Source: Pseudomonas sp. PB120
Lineage (GTDB): Bacteria; Pseudomonadota; Gammaproteobacteria; Pseudomonadales; Pseudomonadaceae
Direction: 5' to 3'
Length of the DNA: 64,000 nt
Assembly (NCBI RefSeq): GCF_009761815.1
Contig: NZ_RWIN01000080.1
Coordinates: 1 to 64,000, forward strand
Part shown: in pieces, positions 8,477 through 17,964 of the stretch
Numbering within the stretch: position 1 is the stretch's first letter
Layout of the letters: each line of letters begins with the position of its first letter
The notes under the pieces: model-generated
What the model saw: the letters and a program-made list of their open reading frames with translations, nothing else
What the model was told of the DNA's origin: nothing
The model's database searches: none
Translations under genes and position numbers: made by a program

Positions 8477-8836
8477 ATGATCAAACCAACCCCCAACCCA
8501 CCAGACACCGATCCAACATCCCCCTACGACGCCCTCGATTCCAAAAAACTCAACGACGCCGCCGAGCGCGCCCTCGATTTCCATTTCCCTTCCGCCGCCG
8601 ACATCAACGCCACACCCCGCACGCCCGGCACCATGTTCATCGTCAACCCGGACCTCGACACCGAAACCCTGCTGGCCCACGCCTGCGAGTCGCTGGCCTC
8701 GGCCAATGTCATGACCATGGACCTGGCGGACCACATGGAGGGTCCCAGCCGCAATACGCTGTTGGGGATCGCGCAAGTCATCATGCTGGGCGAGCTGGCG
8801 GTGAACCGGGCGCTGGATCGACTCGATCCGCCTTAG
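8477..8836 (+). CDS. DUF6124 family protein
   Basis: 119 residues, acidic, with the family layout known from Pseudomonas: an N-terminal Pro-rich stretch (TPNPPDTDPTSPYDALDSKKL), the segment AAERALDFHF, then MFIVNPDLDTETLLAHACESLASANVM and a C-terminal helix ending in VNRALDRLDPP. The function is not known. There is no signal peptide or membrane segment, so it is likely cytoplasmic. GGAG at 8465-8468 selects the ATG at 8477. The upstream extension of the frame is the structured leader, not coding sequence. Fluorescent pseudomonads usually carry several such genes at scattered sites. Confidence 0.85.
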   Translation: MIKPTPNPPDTDPTSPYDALDSKKLNDAAERALDFHFPSAADINATPRTPGTMFIVNPDLDTETLLAHACESLASANVMTMDLADHMEGPSRNTLLGIAQVIMLGELAVNRALDRLDPP

Positions 8837-8882
8837 CCGCCATTGCCGGCGTCGGCGAAAACAATCGCTGCACACTGTTCTC

Positions 8883-8983
8883 TGTAGGAGCGAGCTTGCT
8901 CGCGATGGACTTCGGAACACCGCGCATATTCGGGAAGTACGCGTATTCGTTAACGATCATCGCGAGCAAGCTCGCTCCTACAG
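8883..8983. repeat. REPIN (inverted REP pair)
   Basis: Inverted copies of the REP core TGTAGGAGCGAGCTTGCTCG (from 8883) and its complement ending in GCTCGCTCCTACA (8957-8982), separated by about 50 nt. It sits between the DUF6124 gene and an etfA remnant. Confidence 0.9.
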
Positions 8984-9051
8984 TTATGCGTCAGTGGGGA
9001 TAGGGAAATTAAAATGGAGGCGCAGATTTTTCAGCAGAAGAGGGTGACTGC

Positions 9052-9259
9052 CCGTGTCAGACCGGCAAGATCGTCGCGCCGCAGCTGTACATCCGCCGTC
9101 GGTATCTCCGGGGCTATCCAGCCTCTGGCCGGCATGAAAGACTCCAAGGTGATCGTCGCAATCAACAAGGATGAAGAAGCGCCGATCTTCCAGGTCGCGG
9201 ATTACGGTCTGGTGGCTAACCTGTTCGAAGCGGTGCCTGAATTGCAGGCCGCTTTGTAA
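9052..9259 (+). pseudogene. etfA: Frameshifted C-terminal fragment of electron-transfer flavoprotein alpha subunit
   Basis: The reading frame gives [12 protein letters not shown], which matches the FAD-binding C-terminal part of EtfA. One extra base after TACATC breaks the frame near 9092. In the +1 frame it continues as [18 protein letters not shown] and then [20 protein letters not shown] up to the stop at 9259, the normal EtfA end. The first about 230 residues of EtfA are absent, and no etfB lies next to it. This is a decayed remnant, probably left by a rearrangement next to the REPIN. Residual coding is too short to work. Confidence 0.85.
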
Positions 9260-9290
9260 ACCGATGCACAATTGAACAAGGGCATTGTTC

Positions 9291-10403
9291 ATGCACGAAG
9301 AAAACGAAACCGGGGCATCGTTGTATTCACCCGATCAGATTGAAGGCCAACCCGCGCGAATACCGCTGGTTTACCCTTGCGGCGAACCCCCCGCACCGGG
9401 TCTGGCCAGGGAGATTGCCCCGGGCGTTTTCTGGCTGCGCATGCCCTTGCCGCTCGCGCTGTCGCACATCAACCTGTGGGCTGTGCGCGATAAACAGGGC
9501 TGGGCGATTTTCGATACCGGCATGCACACGCCGGAAACGGTGCAAGCCTGGCGCACACTTTTCAGCGCCACGGGTGCGCTCGGCCCACAGGGCCCCAGCG
9601 CTGTATTGGTGACCCATTTGCATCCCGATCACGTCGGCATGGCGGGGTGGTTGACCACTGAATACGCCTGCGAGTTGTGGATGACCCTCGGTGAATACAT
9701 GACCTGTCGAACGCAGGCTGCCGATCTCGGCCGCGAGGCGCCCGTCGGCCATCTCGATTTCTACCGTCGCGCCGGCTGGGACGACGGGGCACTGGATCGA
9801 TACCGCACACGTTTTGGCGGTTTTGCAAAAATGATCTATCCGCTGCCCTCCAGCTACCGACGTTTGCGCGACGGTCAGACCCTGCAGATTGGCGAACAGC
9901 AATGGCAAGTGATCGTCGGGGCCGGGCATTCGCCCGAGCACGCCTGTTTCTACTGCCCTGAATTGAAGCTGTTGATTTCCGGCGATCAAGTCTTGCCGCG
10001 CATCTCCTCCAACGTGTCGGTGCAGGCCACCGAGCCACGGGCAGACCCGCTCGATGATTGGTTGCAGTCGGTGGCCAATCTAAAACAACGGGTGCCCGAC
10101 GACGTGCTGGTGCTGCCGGCCCATGACGATCCGTTTCTCCGCTTGCATGCGCGACTGGACCATCTGGACAGCAGCCACCGTCGTGCGCTGGATCGACTTC
10201 AGGTGCTATTGGTCGAAGGGCCCAAGCGTGCCGTCGACGTGTTTCCCGCGCTGTTTTCCAAAAAGATAAAAGGCGACTTGCTGTCACTGGCGACGGGCGA
10301 AAGCCTGGCCAATCTCAATTATCTGGTCGAACGCGGAAGCGTGGTCGTGACGGAAGATGCCGACGGCGTTGCCTGGTACTCAAACCGATCAGTCAAGCCA
10401 TAA
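9291..10403 (+). CDS. Metallo-beta-lactamase-fold hydrolase
   Basis: 370 residues. The metal-binding motif THLHPDHVG (HxHxDH) is intact. Further metal ligands are in GAGHSPEHACFY and ISGDQVLP, and a last His in LPAHDDPF. A C-terminal helical domain (RALDRLQVLLVEGPKRAVDVFPALF) resembles the winged-helix-like tail of MBL hydrolases of the thioesterase/lactonase type. There is no signal peptide, so the enzyme is probably cytoplasmic. The substrate is unknown. A small inverted repeat (GAACAA-GGGCA-TTGTTC) overlaps the region just before the start. The first possible ATG (9285) is two codons upstream; neither has a strong ribosome-binding site. Confidence 0.9.
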   Translation: MHEENETGASLYSPDQIEGQPARIPLVYPCGEPPAPGLAREIAPGVFWLRMPLPLALSHINLWAVRDKQGWAIFDTGMHTPETVQAWRTLFSATGALGPQGPSAVLVTHLHPDHVGMAGWLTTEYACELWMTLGEYMTCRTQAADLGREAPVGHLDFYRRAGWDDGALDRYRTRFGGFAKMIYPLPSSYRRLRDGQTLQIGEQQWQVIVGAGHSPEHACFYCPELKLLISGDQVLPRISSNVSVQATEPRADPLDDWLQSVANLKQRVPDDVLVLPAHDDPFLRLHARLDHLDSSHRRALDRLQVLLVEGPKRAVDVFPALFSKKIKGDLLSLATGESLANLNYLVERGSVVVTEDADGVAWYSNRSVKP

Positions 10404-10411
10404 CACCGTAC

Positions 10412-10543
10412 GTAGCAGCTGGCGAAGCCTGCGTCCGGCTGCGCAGCAGTCGTAGAAACTGAGCATGCGGTTCTCCTGACAAACCGCGTTGCCTGATTTT
10501 ACGACTGCTTCGCAGCCGAACGCAGGCTTCGCCAGCTGCTACA
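10412..10543. repeat. Long inverted repeat, REP-like class with GTAGCAGCTGGCGAAGCCTG
   Basis: Arms 10412-10454 and 10500-10543 are near-perfect inverted copies, starting GTAGCAGCTGGCGAAGCCTG and ending GCTTCGCCAGCTGCTAC, around a 45-nt centre. This is a second REP class, different from the TAGGAGCGAGC type. It lies between the convergent MBL hydrolase and permease genes and might also stop transcription from both sides. Confidence 0.88.
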
Positions 10544-10583
10544 AGGGGCGCGTTCGGCACCCCCTTATTTATGGCTGGCGGAA

Positions 10584-12146
10584 TCAGTTACCCGCCCGCT
10601 TGTTCAACGCCGCCTCAGCCGCTGCGATGTCCGCCTGGCGCTTGACGATCAAGTCACCCGTCGGCGGGCCCTGGAAGCGTCGGGCCTCGAAACCGAACCA
10701 GACGATGGCCGTCAGCACCAGGAAGCCGATGGTGATGTACAGCGCCCAATCGTTCGGTGGCTGGATGCCGATGACGAAGATGATCACCATCGAGAGCACC
10801 GACAGAATGGCGAACAACGAGTACAAGCCGCGCCCCATGTTCCAGGGCCCCATGGTCGGCCATTTCGATGTGCCGTAGGTGAACAGGCCAAGCACGATGG
10901 GAATGATGAACGAGAAGAACAGGAAGATCACCGTGCAGGAGACCACGATGGTGTAGACCGGCGTGGCGCCGATCGAAATCACCGACGATCCCCAGTCGAA
11001 CAGCACCGCCAGCGTGGCACCGGTCCAGATCGCTGCCACCGGGCTGCGATAGGTTGGCGAGACCGAAGCCAGCGCTTTCGAGCAGGGCAGGCCGCCGTCA
11101 CGGGAAAACGCAAAAATCATCCGCGACACCGAGGTCACCGTCGCCAGCCCGCAGAGAAACTGCGAGATGAAAATCGCCACGTAAAGCGCCACTTTCACAC
11201 TCGGGTTCACCTGGCTGTCCATGGCCCAGAAGAACACGTTCCAGCCCTGTTTCGCGGCGGCGTCCATGTTGGGCAGCATCAGCACGAACGAACTCAGCAT
11301 CACCCAGCCGAACAGCAACGACCACACCACCGACATCACCATGCCCCGGGGCACCGACATCGCCGCGTTGCGGGTCTCCTCGGAGGTGTGCGCGGAGGCG
11401 TCATAACCGGTGATGGTGTAGATCGGCAGCAACAGGCCGAGCATGAACACCCAACTGTTCGAGACCTGCGGCCAGACGCTGCCGCCGGCTTCGCCAGAAT
11501 AGTTGCCGAAGGTCCACAACCGGGCGAATTCATAGCTGGGGGCCGAGATCAGGCAGACGACGGTCAGCGCGAGCGCGGTGGCGAAAATCAGGTAACCCGA
11601 GAAGTCGGTGAGCTTCGCCGTCAGGCCGATGCCCAGGTGGTTACACAAGGCCTGGATACCCGTGAGGATCGCCAGGAAAATCACCCGGACCGTGGTCGTG
11701 TCCTCCATGCCCAGCGCCGGTCCGAAGGCGCCGAAAAAGAAGTAATAGGTGCCGACGTTGATTGCGCCGAGCACGGTGACCAAGCCGAGCAGATTGAACC
11801 AGGCGGTCAGCCAGCCGGTGAAGCGGTTGCCGAGAATCGAGCCCCAGTGATACAGCCCGCCAGCGGTGGGGTAGGCCGAGGAAATCTGGGCCATGGCCAT
11901 GGCGAACACCCCTGAGATCAGGCAGCCGATGGGCCAGCCGATCCCGATGGCGGCCCCCCCTGAGCCTGAGGTGCCCTGGGCCAGTGAGTTGATGCCCCCC
12001 GAGAGAATGCAGATGATCGAAAAGGAAATCGCGAAATTGGAGAAAACGCCCATTCGTCGTGACAGCTGCTGGGCGTAGCCCATGCTGTGCAGCACCTTGA
12101 CGTCATCGTCGTGCGCCTCGGTGCCGGGCTGGCTTGCTGGGTTCAT
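10584..12146 (-). CDS. APC-family amino acid/amine permease
   Basis: 520 residues with about 12 hydrophobic segments, an inner-membrane secondary transporter of the amino acid-polyamine-organocation superfamily, close to the GABA/choline permease branch. The N-terminal block contains SRRMGVFSNFAISFSII and SSAYPTAGGLYHW, typical of this branch. It is the last gene of a minus-strand cluster with a glutamine-synthetase-like ligase and dehydrogenases, so it probably imports the amine that they degrade. The start at MNPASQPG (12146) has AAGGGG upstream; the extension to 12212 is rejected. There is a 115-nt gap to the iron dehydrogenase gene. Confidence 0.92.
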   Translation of the reverse strand: MNPASQPGTEAHDDDVKVLHSMGYAQQLSRRMGVFSNFAISFSIICILSGGINSLAQGTSGSGGAAIGIGWPIGCLISGVFAMAMAQISSAYPTAGGLYHWGSILGNRFTGWLTAWFNLLGLVTVLGAINVGTYYFFFGAFGPALGMEDTTTVRVIFLAILTGIQALCNHLGIGLTAKLTDFSGYLIFATALALTVVCLISAPSYEFARLWTFGNYSGEAGGSVWPQVSNSWVFMLGLLLPIYTITGYDASAHTSEETRNAAMSVPRGMVMSVVWSLLFGWVMLSSFVLMLPNMDAAAKQGWNVFFWAMDSQVNPSVKVALYVAIFISQFLCGLATVTSVSRMIFAFSRDGGLPCSKALASVSPTYRSPVAAIWTGATLAVLFDWGSSVISIGATPVYTIVVSCTVIFLFFSFIIPIVLGLFTYGTSKWPTMGPWNMGRGLYSLFAILSVLSMVIIFVIGIQPPNDWALYITIGFLVLTAIVWFGFEARRFQGPPTGDLIVKRQADIAAAEAALNKRAGN

Positions 12147-12261
12147 TCGTGTGTACCCCTTCAGGTTTGATTCAATCCACTGGCGACTGCGCAATGGGCT
12201 GGCTTTCAACACCTTGTCGTACTGCTCCTGTTTCCAACCGATACCACTGACTGCATTGAAA

Positions 12262-13422
12262 TCAGAGTCGGCCGTGAAAGGCCGCGTCGAAAATGTCTGC
12301 CGCGCCGGCGCGTGTCAACGGCAGCGGATTGCCGCCGGCCGAGGGATCGACAATCGCCATGTCCGCGATCAGGTCGGCTTGCCGGTCATCCACCCCCAGC
12401 TCGAATAACGTATGAGGCACGGCGATGTCTTTGCGCAACTTGAGGACGAAGGCCAGGAAACTGTCGAAGCCCGGGGAGGGCAGCCGCAAATAAGCCGCCA
12501 GACGCGTGATGCGTTCTTCGATGGCCGCGCGATTGAACTTCAAGACGTAGGGCATCAAGGTGGCGTTGGTCATGCCGTGATGGGTGTCGTACAGCGCGCC
12601 AATGGGATGGGCGAGGGCGTGCATTCCGCCCAGGCCTTTCTGGAACGCGGTGGCGCCCATCGCCGCGGCCGCGAGCATTTGCCCGCGGGCATCCAGGTCG
12701 GACGGGGTGTGGACGGCGCGCACCAGGGCGCTGGCCACCAGGCGCATGCCTTCCACGGCGATGCCATCGGCCAAGGGGTGAAAACCGGGGGCGCAGTACG
12801 CCTCAAGGCAATGCGCCAATGCGTCCATGCCCGTGCCGGCGGTGATTTTTGCCGGCATCCCGACGCTGAGGGTCGGGTCGCTGATGACCACGCGCGGCAT
12901 CATTTTCGGGTGGAAAATGATGCGTTTGGTGTGCGTGCGCTCATCGATGATCACCGCCGCACGACCGACCTCGGAGCCCGTGCCGGCAGTGGTGGGGACC
13001 GCGATGACCGGGGCAATGGCGCTCTCGTCGGCACGGGTCCAGTAGTCGCCGATGTCTTCGAAATCCCAGACCGGCCGGGTCTGGCCGCTCATAAAAGCGA
13101 TGAGCTTGCCCATGTCCAGGCCGCTGCCGCCGCCGAAAGCGACCACGCCATCGTGTTTGCCGGCACGCCAGGCATCGAGCCCGCCGGCCAGGTTGGCTTC
13201 AACCGGGTTGGGCTTAAGGTCGCTGAACAGCGCCACGCCAAGGCCCGCGGCACGCAGCGCGTCCACCGCTGCGAGGGTGATCGGCGCCCGCGCCAGGCCA
13301 CTGTCGGTGACCAGCAACGGTCGCTGGATACCCTGGCTGCGACAGACCTCGGCCAGTTCGGTGATGCGGCCGACACCGAAGCGGATGCTCGTGGGGTAAT
13401 TCCAGTTTCCAGTCAGGCTCAT
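12262..13422 (-). CDS. Iron-containing alcohol dehydrogenase
   Basis: 386 residues, group III alcohol dehydrogenase. The NAD-binding loop FGGGSGLDMGK and the PTTAGTGSEV motif are present. The iron ligands lie in DALAHCLEAY and HALAHPIGALYDTHHG. It should oxidise an alcohol group to an aldehyde in the cytoplasm. The gene lies 3 nt after the stop of an aldehyde dehydrogenase gene, so alcohol to aldehyde to acid is a likely coupled sequence. Together with the gamma-glutamyl ligase upstream it suggests an amino-alcohol substrate, though this is inference. Confidence 0.93.
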   Translation of the reverse strand: MSLTGNWNYPTSIRFGVGRITELAEVCRSQGIQRPLLVTDSGLARAPITLAAVDALRAAGLGVALFSDLKPNPVEANLAGGLDAWRAGKHDGVVAFGGGSGLDMGKLIAFMSGQTRPVWDFEDIGDYWTRADESAIAPVIAVPTTAGTGSEVGRAAVIIDERTHTKRIIFHPKMMPRVVISDPTLSVGMPAKITAGTGMDALAHCLEAYCAPGFHPLADGIAVEGMRLVASALVRAVHTPSDLDARGQMLAAAAMGATAFQKGLGGMHALAHPIGALYDTHHGMTNATLMPYVLKFNRAAIEERITRLAAYLRLPSPGFDSFLAFVLKLRKDIAVPHTLFELGVDDRQADLIADMAIVDPSAGGNPLPLTRAGAADIFDAAFHGRL

Positions 13423-13425
13423 GGC

Positions 13426-14817
13426 TCAGATCTCGTGGCGCAGATGGAAGGATTTGGCGCGGGTCAGGTGCTCGTAGCCGAGCCGTGACAAGGTGACGCC
13501 GCGCCCACTGTTCTTCACCCCGGTCCAGGCCAGGGCCGGGTCGAGGTAATCGCAGCGGTTCATAAACACGGTGCCGGTGTCGATCTCATTGCCCAGCTGT
13601 TCGGCTGCGGCCAGGTCCTGGGTCCAGATCGACGCGCTGAGCCCGAACTCGCTGTCGTTCATCAGGGCGATGGCTTCGGCGTCACCGGCCACCGGCATGA
13701 TGCCGACCACCGGGCCAAAGCTTTCGTCGCGCATCACGGACATGTGATGGGTGACGTCCACCAACACCTGCGGTGCGAGGTAGGCACTGCCCGGCGCATC
13801 GGCGGGGAAGTCCTTGGGGTCGATCAATGCCCGTGCGCCTTGCATCAGCGCTTCGGCGATTTGCCCACGCACGAAATCAGCGGCACTCGGCGTGACCAAC
13901 GGGCCAAGCGTTGTGGCCTCGTCCAGCGGATTGCCCAGCACGTATTGGCGGGTCAGGTCGACGAAGCGCTCGACGAACGCCGGGTAGAGGCTCTGATCGA
14001 CATAGATGCGTTCGATGGCGCAGCAGCTTTGCCCGGAATTGAAGAAGCTGCCGTCCACCAGGTTTTCCACGGCATGTTCCAGGTTGGCATCCGCGCGGAC
14101 GTACGCCGGGTCTTTGCCGCCGAGCTCCAGGCCCAGGCCGAGGAAGCGCCCGGAGGCCGAACTTTCCATGGCCTTGCCGCCGCCGACCGAACCGGTGAAA
14201 TTCACCTGGTGCACCCGCCCCGAGCCGATGATGTCGGCGGTCTGTTGATGATCGAGCACCAGGTTCTGAAACAGGCCTTCGGGTATTTTCGCGCGACGCA
14301 TCGCCTCGGCGAATCGCTCGCCCACCAACAGCGTTTGCGAGGCGTGTTTGAGAATGACGCTGTTGCCCGCCATCAACGCCGGAATGATCGTGTTCACCGC
14401 CGTAAGGTAGGGGTAATTCCACGGGGCGATGACCAGCACCGTCCCCAGCGGCTCCCGGGTGATGTGCCGGCGAAAACCGGCAACGGGCGTGGGCTCGATG
14501 GCGGCCAGCGCCTCGGGCGCAATCGCGATCATGTGCCGGGCCCTCTCTTCGAAACCGCGCAGCTCGCCGGCGCCGAAACGTATCGGGCGACCCATCTGCC
14601 AGGCCAGTTCCGGCACGATGTCGGCCTTCATCGCCAGCATCGCGTCCACCACGGCGTTGCATAAAGTGGCGCGTTCGCTCAACGGTCGACGTTTCCACAA
14701 GGCCTGGGCGGCTGCGGCAGCCGCCAATGCCTGTTTCACCTGAGCCGCATCGGCACAGCGACGCTCCACATAAACCCGGCCATCAACCGGTGAAATGAGT
14801 TCAATCATCGAGGTCAT
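13426..14817 (-). CDS. NAD(P)-dependent aldehyde dehydrogenase
   Basis: 463 residues of the aldehyde dehydrogenase superfamily. The catalytic Cys is in FFNSGQSCCAIER and the general base Glu is in LGLELGGKDP. The cofactor region has VIAPWNYPY and NFTGSVGGGK. The C-terminus includes the expected KNSGRG segment. The gene starts 7 nt after the glutamine-synthetase-like gene and ends 3 nt before the iron dehydrogenase gene, so all three are one transcription unit. It probably oxidises the aldehyde formed by the iron dehydrogenase. The short length is typical of the succinate-semialdehyde branch. Confidence 0.92.
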   Translation of the reverse strand: MTSMIELISPVDGRVYVERRCADAAQVKQALAAAAAAQALWKRRPLSERATLCNAVVDAMLAMKADIVPELAWQMGRPIRFGAGELRGFEERARHMIAIAPEALAAIEPTPVAGFRRHITREPLGTVLVIAPWNYPYLTAVNTIIPALMAGNSVILKHASQTLLVGERFAEAMRRAKIPEGLFQNLVLDHQQTADIIGSGRVHQVNFTGSVGGGKAMESSASGRFLGLGLELGGKDPAYVRADANLEHAVENLVDGSFFNSGQSCCAIERIYVDQSLYPAFVERFVDLTRQYVLGNPLDEATTLGPLVTPSAADFVRGQIAEALMQGARALIDPKDFPADAPGSAYLAPQVLVDVTHHMSVMRDESFGPVVGIMPVAGDAEAIALMNDSEFGLSASIWTQDLAAAEQLGNEIDTGTVFMNRCDYLDPALAWTGVKNSGRGVTLSRLGYEHLTRAKSFHLRHEI

Positions 14818-14824
14818 GGTGGTC

Positions 14825-16201
14825 TCAATAGCGCTCGAAGCCGCGCTGCAGTTCCCAGTCGGTTATCCGTCGGTCGTACTCTTTCTGCTCCCATTCGGCG
14901 GTGTGCACGTAGTGGTCGACCACGTCGTCACCGAACGCCTCGCGTAGCAGCGCCGAGCCCTTGAGTGCGGCGCAGGCATCGCGCAGGGTTTTCGACACTT
15001 CAGGCAAATGCTCGTCTGCATAGGCATCGCCTTCAAAGGGCGGCGCCAGGCTGAGCTTCTCGTCGATACCGGCCAGGCCAGCCGCGATCAAGGCGGCGAA
15101 GGCCAGATACGGGTTGAGGTCGGCGCCGCCGATGCGGCATTCGATGCGGATCGACTTGCTGCCTTCGGCGCACAAGCGGAAGCCCGCAGTGCGGTTGTCC
15201 AGGCTCCACACCGCCCGCGTCGGGGCGAAGGTCCCGGCCTGGAAGCGCTTGTACGAATTGATGTAGGGCGCAAGAAAACAGGTGATGTCGTTCGCGTATT
15301 TGAGCTGCCCGGCCACCCAGGAACGCATCAGCGCCGACATGCCGAACTCGGCCTTGGGGTCGAAGAACAAGGGCTTTTTGGCGTTCTTGTCCCACAACGA
15401 ATTATGGATATGGCTGCTGGAGCCGGCGGCGTCATAGCGCCACTTGGCCATGAACGTGATCGCCTTGCCTTGCAGTTGCGCGATCTCTTTGCAGGCATGT
15501 TTGATGATGACGTGATGGTCGGCCATGGTCAGGGCATCGGCGTAGCGGATGTTGATTTCTTCCTGGCCCGGGCCCCATTCACCCTTGGAGTTTTCCACGG
15601 GAATTCCGGAGGCCTGCAGGTTTTTTCGAATCGCCCGCAGCACCGGTTCTTCGCGGGTGGTCTGCAGGATGTTGTAATCCTCGATGTAGTGACCGGCCGT
15701 TTTCGGCTTGTGGTAGTTGCGCTTGTGGATGGCCTCGTAGCTCTCGTCGAATAGATAGAACTCCAGTTCCGAAGCGAACATCCCGGTGTAGCCACGCGCA
15801 CGCAGACGCTCGATCTGTTTTTTCAGGATCGCGCGCGGGCTGTGGGGCAGGTCTTGCCGATGGTGATGATCGAGCACGTCGCACAGCACCAGCGCTGTGC
15901 ATTCCAGCCAGGGCACGCGGCGCAACGTGGACATGTCGGGCTTGAGCACGAAGTCGCCGTAGCCTTTGCTCCAGCTGGCCGCGGCATAACCGGGCACCGG
16001 TTCCATGTCGATGTCATCGGCCAGCAGGTAATTGCAGCAGTGGGTTTCTTCATGGCCGCTGTCGATGAAAAATTCGACCTGGAATCGTTTGCCGACCAAT
16101 CGACCTTGCATGTCGACCATGCAGACCAGGACGGTGTCGATTTCGCCGGAGGCCGCGGCGCGCTTGAGTGCTTCAAAACTGAGAAGGGGTTCGGTCATCA
16201 C
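14825..16201 (-). CDS. Glutamine-synthetase family gamma-glutamyl-amine ligase
   Basis: 458 residues. It has the beta-grasp N-terminal part (VCMVDMQGRLVGKRF) and the catalytic core (FASELEFYLF, GPGQEEINIR, GSSSHIHNSLWD, DNRTAGFRLC, RIGGADLNPYLAFAA). The adenylylation Tyr region of GlnA is absent, as in PuuA-like enzymes. This family joins glutamate to amines such as putrescine, ethanolamine or isopropylamine using ATP. The nearby iron alcohol dehydrogenase and aldehyde dehydrogenase suggest that the amine has a hydroxyl group. It is clearly different from the second ligase at 39909-41285. AGGA precedes the start; an in-frame ATG follows directly. Confidence 0.9.
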   Translation of the reverse strand: MMTEPLLSFEALKRAAASGEIDTVLVCMVDMQGRLVGKRFQVEFFIDSGHEETHCCNYLLADDIDMEPVPGYAAASWSKGYGDFVLKPDMSTLRRVPWLECTALVLCDVLDHHHRQDLPHSPRAILKKQIERLRARGYTGMFASELEFYLFDESYEAIHKRNYHKPKTAGHYIEDYNILQTTREEPVLRAIRKNLQASGIPVENSKGEWGPGQEEINIRYADALTMADHHVIIKHACKEIAQLQGKAITFMAKWRYDAAGSSSHIHNSLWDKNAKKPLFFDPKAEFGMSALMRSWVAGQLKYANDITCFLAPYINSYKRFQAGTFAPTRAVWSLDNRTAGFRLCAEGSKSIRIECRIGGADLNPYLAFAALIAAGLAGIDEKLSLAPPFEGDAYADEHLPEVSKTLRDACAALKGSALLREAFGDDVVDHYVHTAEWEQKEYDRRITDWELQRGFERY

Positions 16202-16398
16202 GTCAATCCTGCGTGAAGGGTTCGGGGCTGTCTGAATAGCTGTTGCAGACGCTCTTCAGAAAAACCCAATACCTGCAGGAGCGAGCATCATGAGCAATAA
16301 GCTGATGGAAGCTTAGCCTACTGTTGCTGAATGCAAGTTTTGCTGATCGAAACTGCCAATCCGTTTCAACACGCGCGCCGGGAGCCAGGTGCAGGCGC

Positions 16399-17964
16399 TT
16401 ATTGACCGTCGACGCTGCGCGGCAGTCCCAACGGGTTACCGTGCCGCAGGGGCTCGGGCAGCAGCGCATCCGGAAAGCCCTGGTAGGCCACCGGGCGCAA
16501 GAAACGCTCGATGGAGGTCATGCCCACTGAGGTGAAGCGGCTGTCCGAAGTGGCAGGGAAGGGGCCGCCGTGAACGGTGGCAAACGTGACTTCCTGCGGG
16601 TGGGCGAAGGCGTTGACGACGATGCGTCCGGTGCGCCGTTCCAGGATCGGCAGCAAGCGATGCGCCAGCGGGGTGTCGCCTTCCTCAAGGTGCATCGCGG
16701 CGCTGAGCTGGCCTTTGAGCGAGCGCGCCACCGCGAGCATTTCAGCTTCATCCCTGACCTTCACCAGCAGGGCCGCTGGGCCGAAGACTTCTTGCGCAAG
16801 CGCCGTGTCGGCAAGAAAACGCTGGCCGTCGACTTCGAGCAGCGCCGATTGGCCATCGAACGATCCGCTGGCCGCCGAGCCTTCGGCCAGGCGTTGTGCA
16901 CCGGCATCTTCCAGGGCGACGAGGCCGTTGAGGTAGGACGCATGAATACCCGGCGCCAACATCGCCCGCGCCGGAGCCTCGGCCACACGCTTCACCATCG
17001 CGGCGCGCAATGCCTTAAAGCCCGGTCCTTCGATTGCGATCAGCAGGGCGGGTTTGAGGCAGGCTTGCCCGACATTGACCAGCATGCGCTCGACAAATCC
17101 GTCACCGATCTGCGCACCGCGTGTGGCCTGCGCCTCGGGCAGGACAAATGTCGGGTTGATGCTGGTCATCTCGGTGAACACCGGAATGGGGTCGGGACGA
17201 AGTTGCGCGCGGCGATACAACGCCATGCCGCCACGCTCCGAGCCAGTGAACGTCACGGCCTGCACCTTCGGATGATCGACCAGCGCTTCGCCGATGGCGT
17301 TGCCGCTGCCGCGCACCATCGAGAACACGCCTTCGGGCAGCCCGTAGTCTTGCACCGCCTTGCGAATGGCCCGCGCCTGAATCTCCGAGGCGCCGGGATG
17401 CGCGTTATGCGCCTTGAGGATGACCGTCGCGCCGGCCGCCAGTGCCGAGGCGGTGTCCCCGCCGGCGACCGAGTAGGCAATCGGAAAGTTGCTCGCCCCG
17501 AATATCGCCACCGGGCCGATGGCGATTTTCTGCAGGCGATGGTCCATGCGTGGACGTGGCTGGCGATCAGGCTGGGCTGGATCGACGGCAAGCTGGAGGA
17601 AACGCCCTTTGCGCACGACCTCGGCAAACTGACGGAACTGGGTGGCGGCTTTTGCGGCTTCGCCCTCAAGCTGGGCTTCGGGCAGGCCCGTTTCCAGCGC
17701 GGCGCGCGCAGCCAGCTCGGTGCGCACGGCGTCGAGGTTGTCGGCAATGCTCTCAAGGAACGCCGCGCGGCGAGCGAGCGAGGTGTGGCTGTAGTCGTCA
17801 AACGCCTGGTCGGCGAGGGTCGCGGCGCGGTCGACTTCCGCCGCGCCACCCAGGGCGAAATCCGGCTCGATCAACTGGTTCGTCGCGGGGTTGAGCGCCT
17901 TCATTGTGCCTTCCGTGCCTTCTGCATTTTCGGCACCGATGAACAGGTGTCCCGTCAGTTTCAT
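16399..17964 (-). CDS. NADP-dependent aldehyde dehydrogenase, ketoglutarate-semialdehyde type
   Basis: 521 residues of the subfamily that includes alpha-ketoglutaric semialdehyde dehydrogenase. The Rossmann part has FGASNFPIAYSVAGGD. The Glu base is in VFTEMTSINPTFV and the catalytic Cys is in VNVGQACLKPAL, where the usual QFCTNPG is altered but the Cys is kept. The C-terminal FPATSDSRFTSVG is typical of this subfamily. Its start overlaps the stop of the isochorismatase-like gene by ATGA, so the two are coupled. A 197-nt gap separates it from the downstream ligase gene, which may have its own promoter. The substrate is unknown. Confidence 0.9.
   Translation of the reverse strand: MKLTGHLFIGAENAEGTEGTMKALNPATNQLIEPDFALGGAAEVDRAATLADQAFDDYSHTSLARRAAFLESIADNLDAVRTELAARAALETGLPEAQLEGEAAKAATQFRQFAEVVRKGRFLQLAVDPAQPDRQPRPRMDHRLQKIAIGPVAIFGASNFPIAYSVAGGDTASALAAGATVILKAHNAHPGASEIQARAIRKAVQDYGLPEGVFSMVRGSGNAIGEALVDHPKVQAVTFTGSERGGMALYRRAQLRPDPIPVFTEMTSINPTFVLPEAQATRGAQIGDGFVERMLVNVGQACLKPALLIAIEGPGFKALRAAMVKRVAEAPARAMLAPGIHASYLNGLVALEDAGAQRLAEGSAASGSFDGQSALLEVDGQRFLADTALAQEVFGPAALLVKVRDEAEMLAVARSLKGQLSAAMHLEEGDTPLAHRLLPILERRTGRIVVNAFAHPQEVTFATVHGGPFPATSDSRFTSVGMTSIERFLRPVAYQGFPDALLPEPLRHGNPLGLPRSVDGQ

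Noticed and set aside
16290..16316. Eight-codon peptide (MSNKLMEA) with AGGAG upstream between the ligase and dehydrogenase genes
   Set aside because: The AGGAG belongs to a REP-like GCAGGAGCGAGC stretch, the strand is opposite to the operon and the peptide is too short to support.
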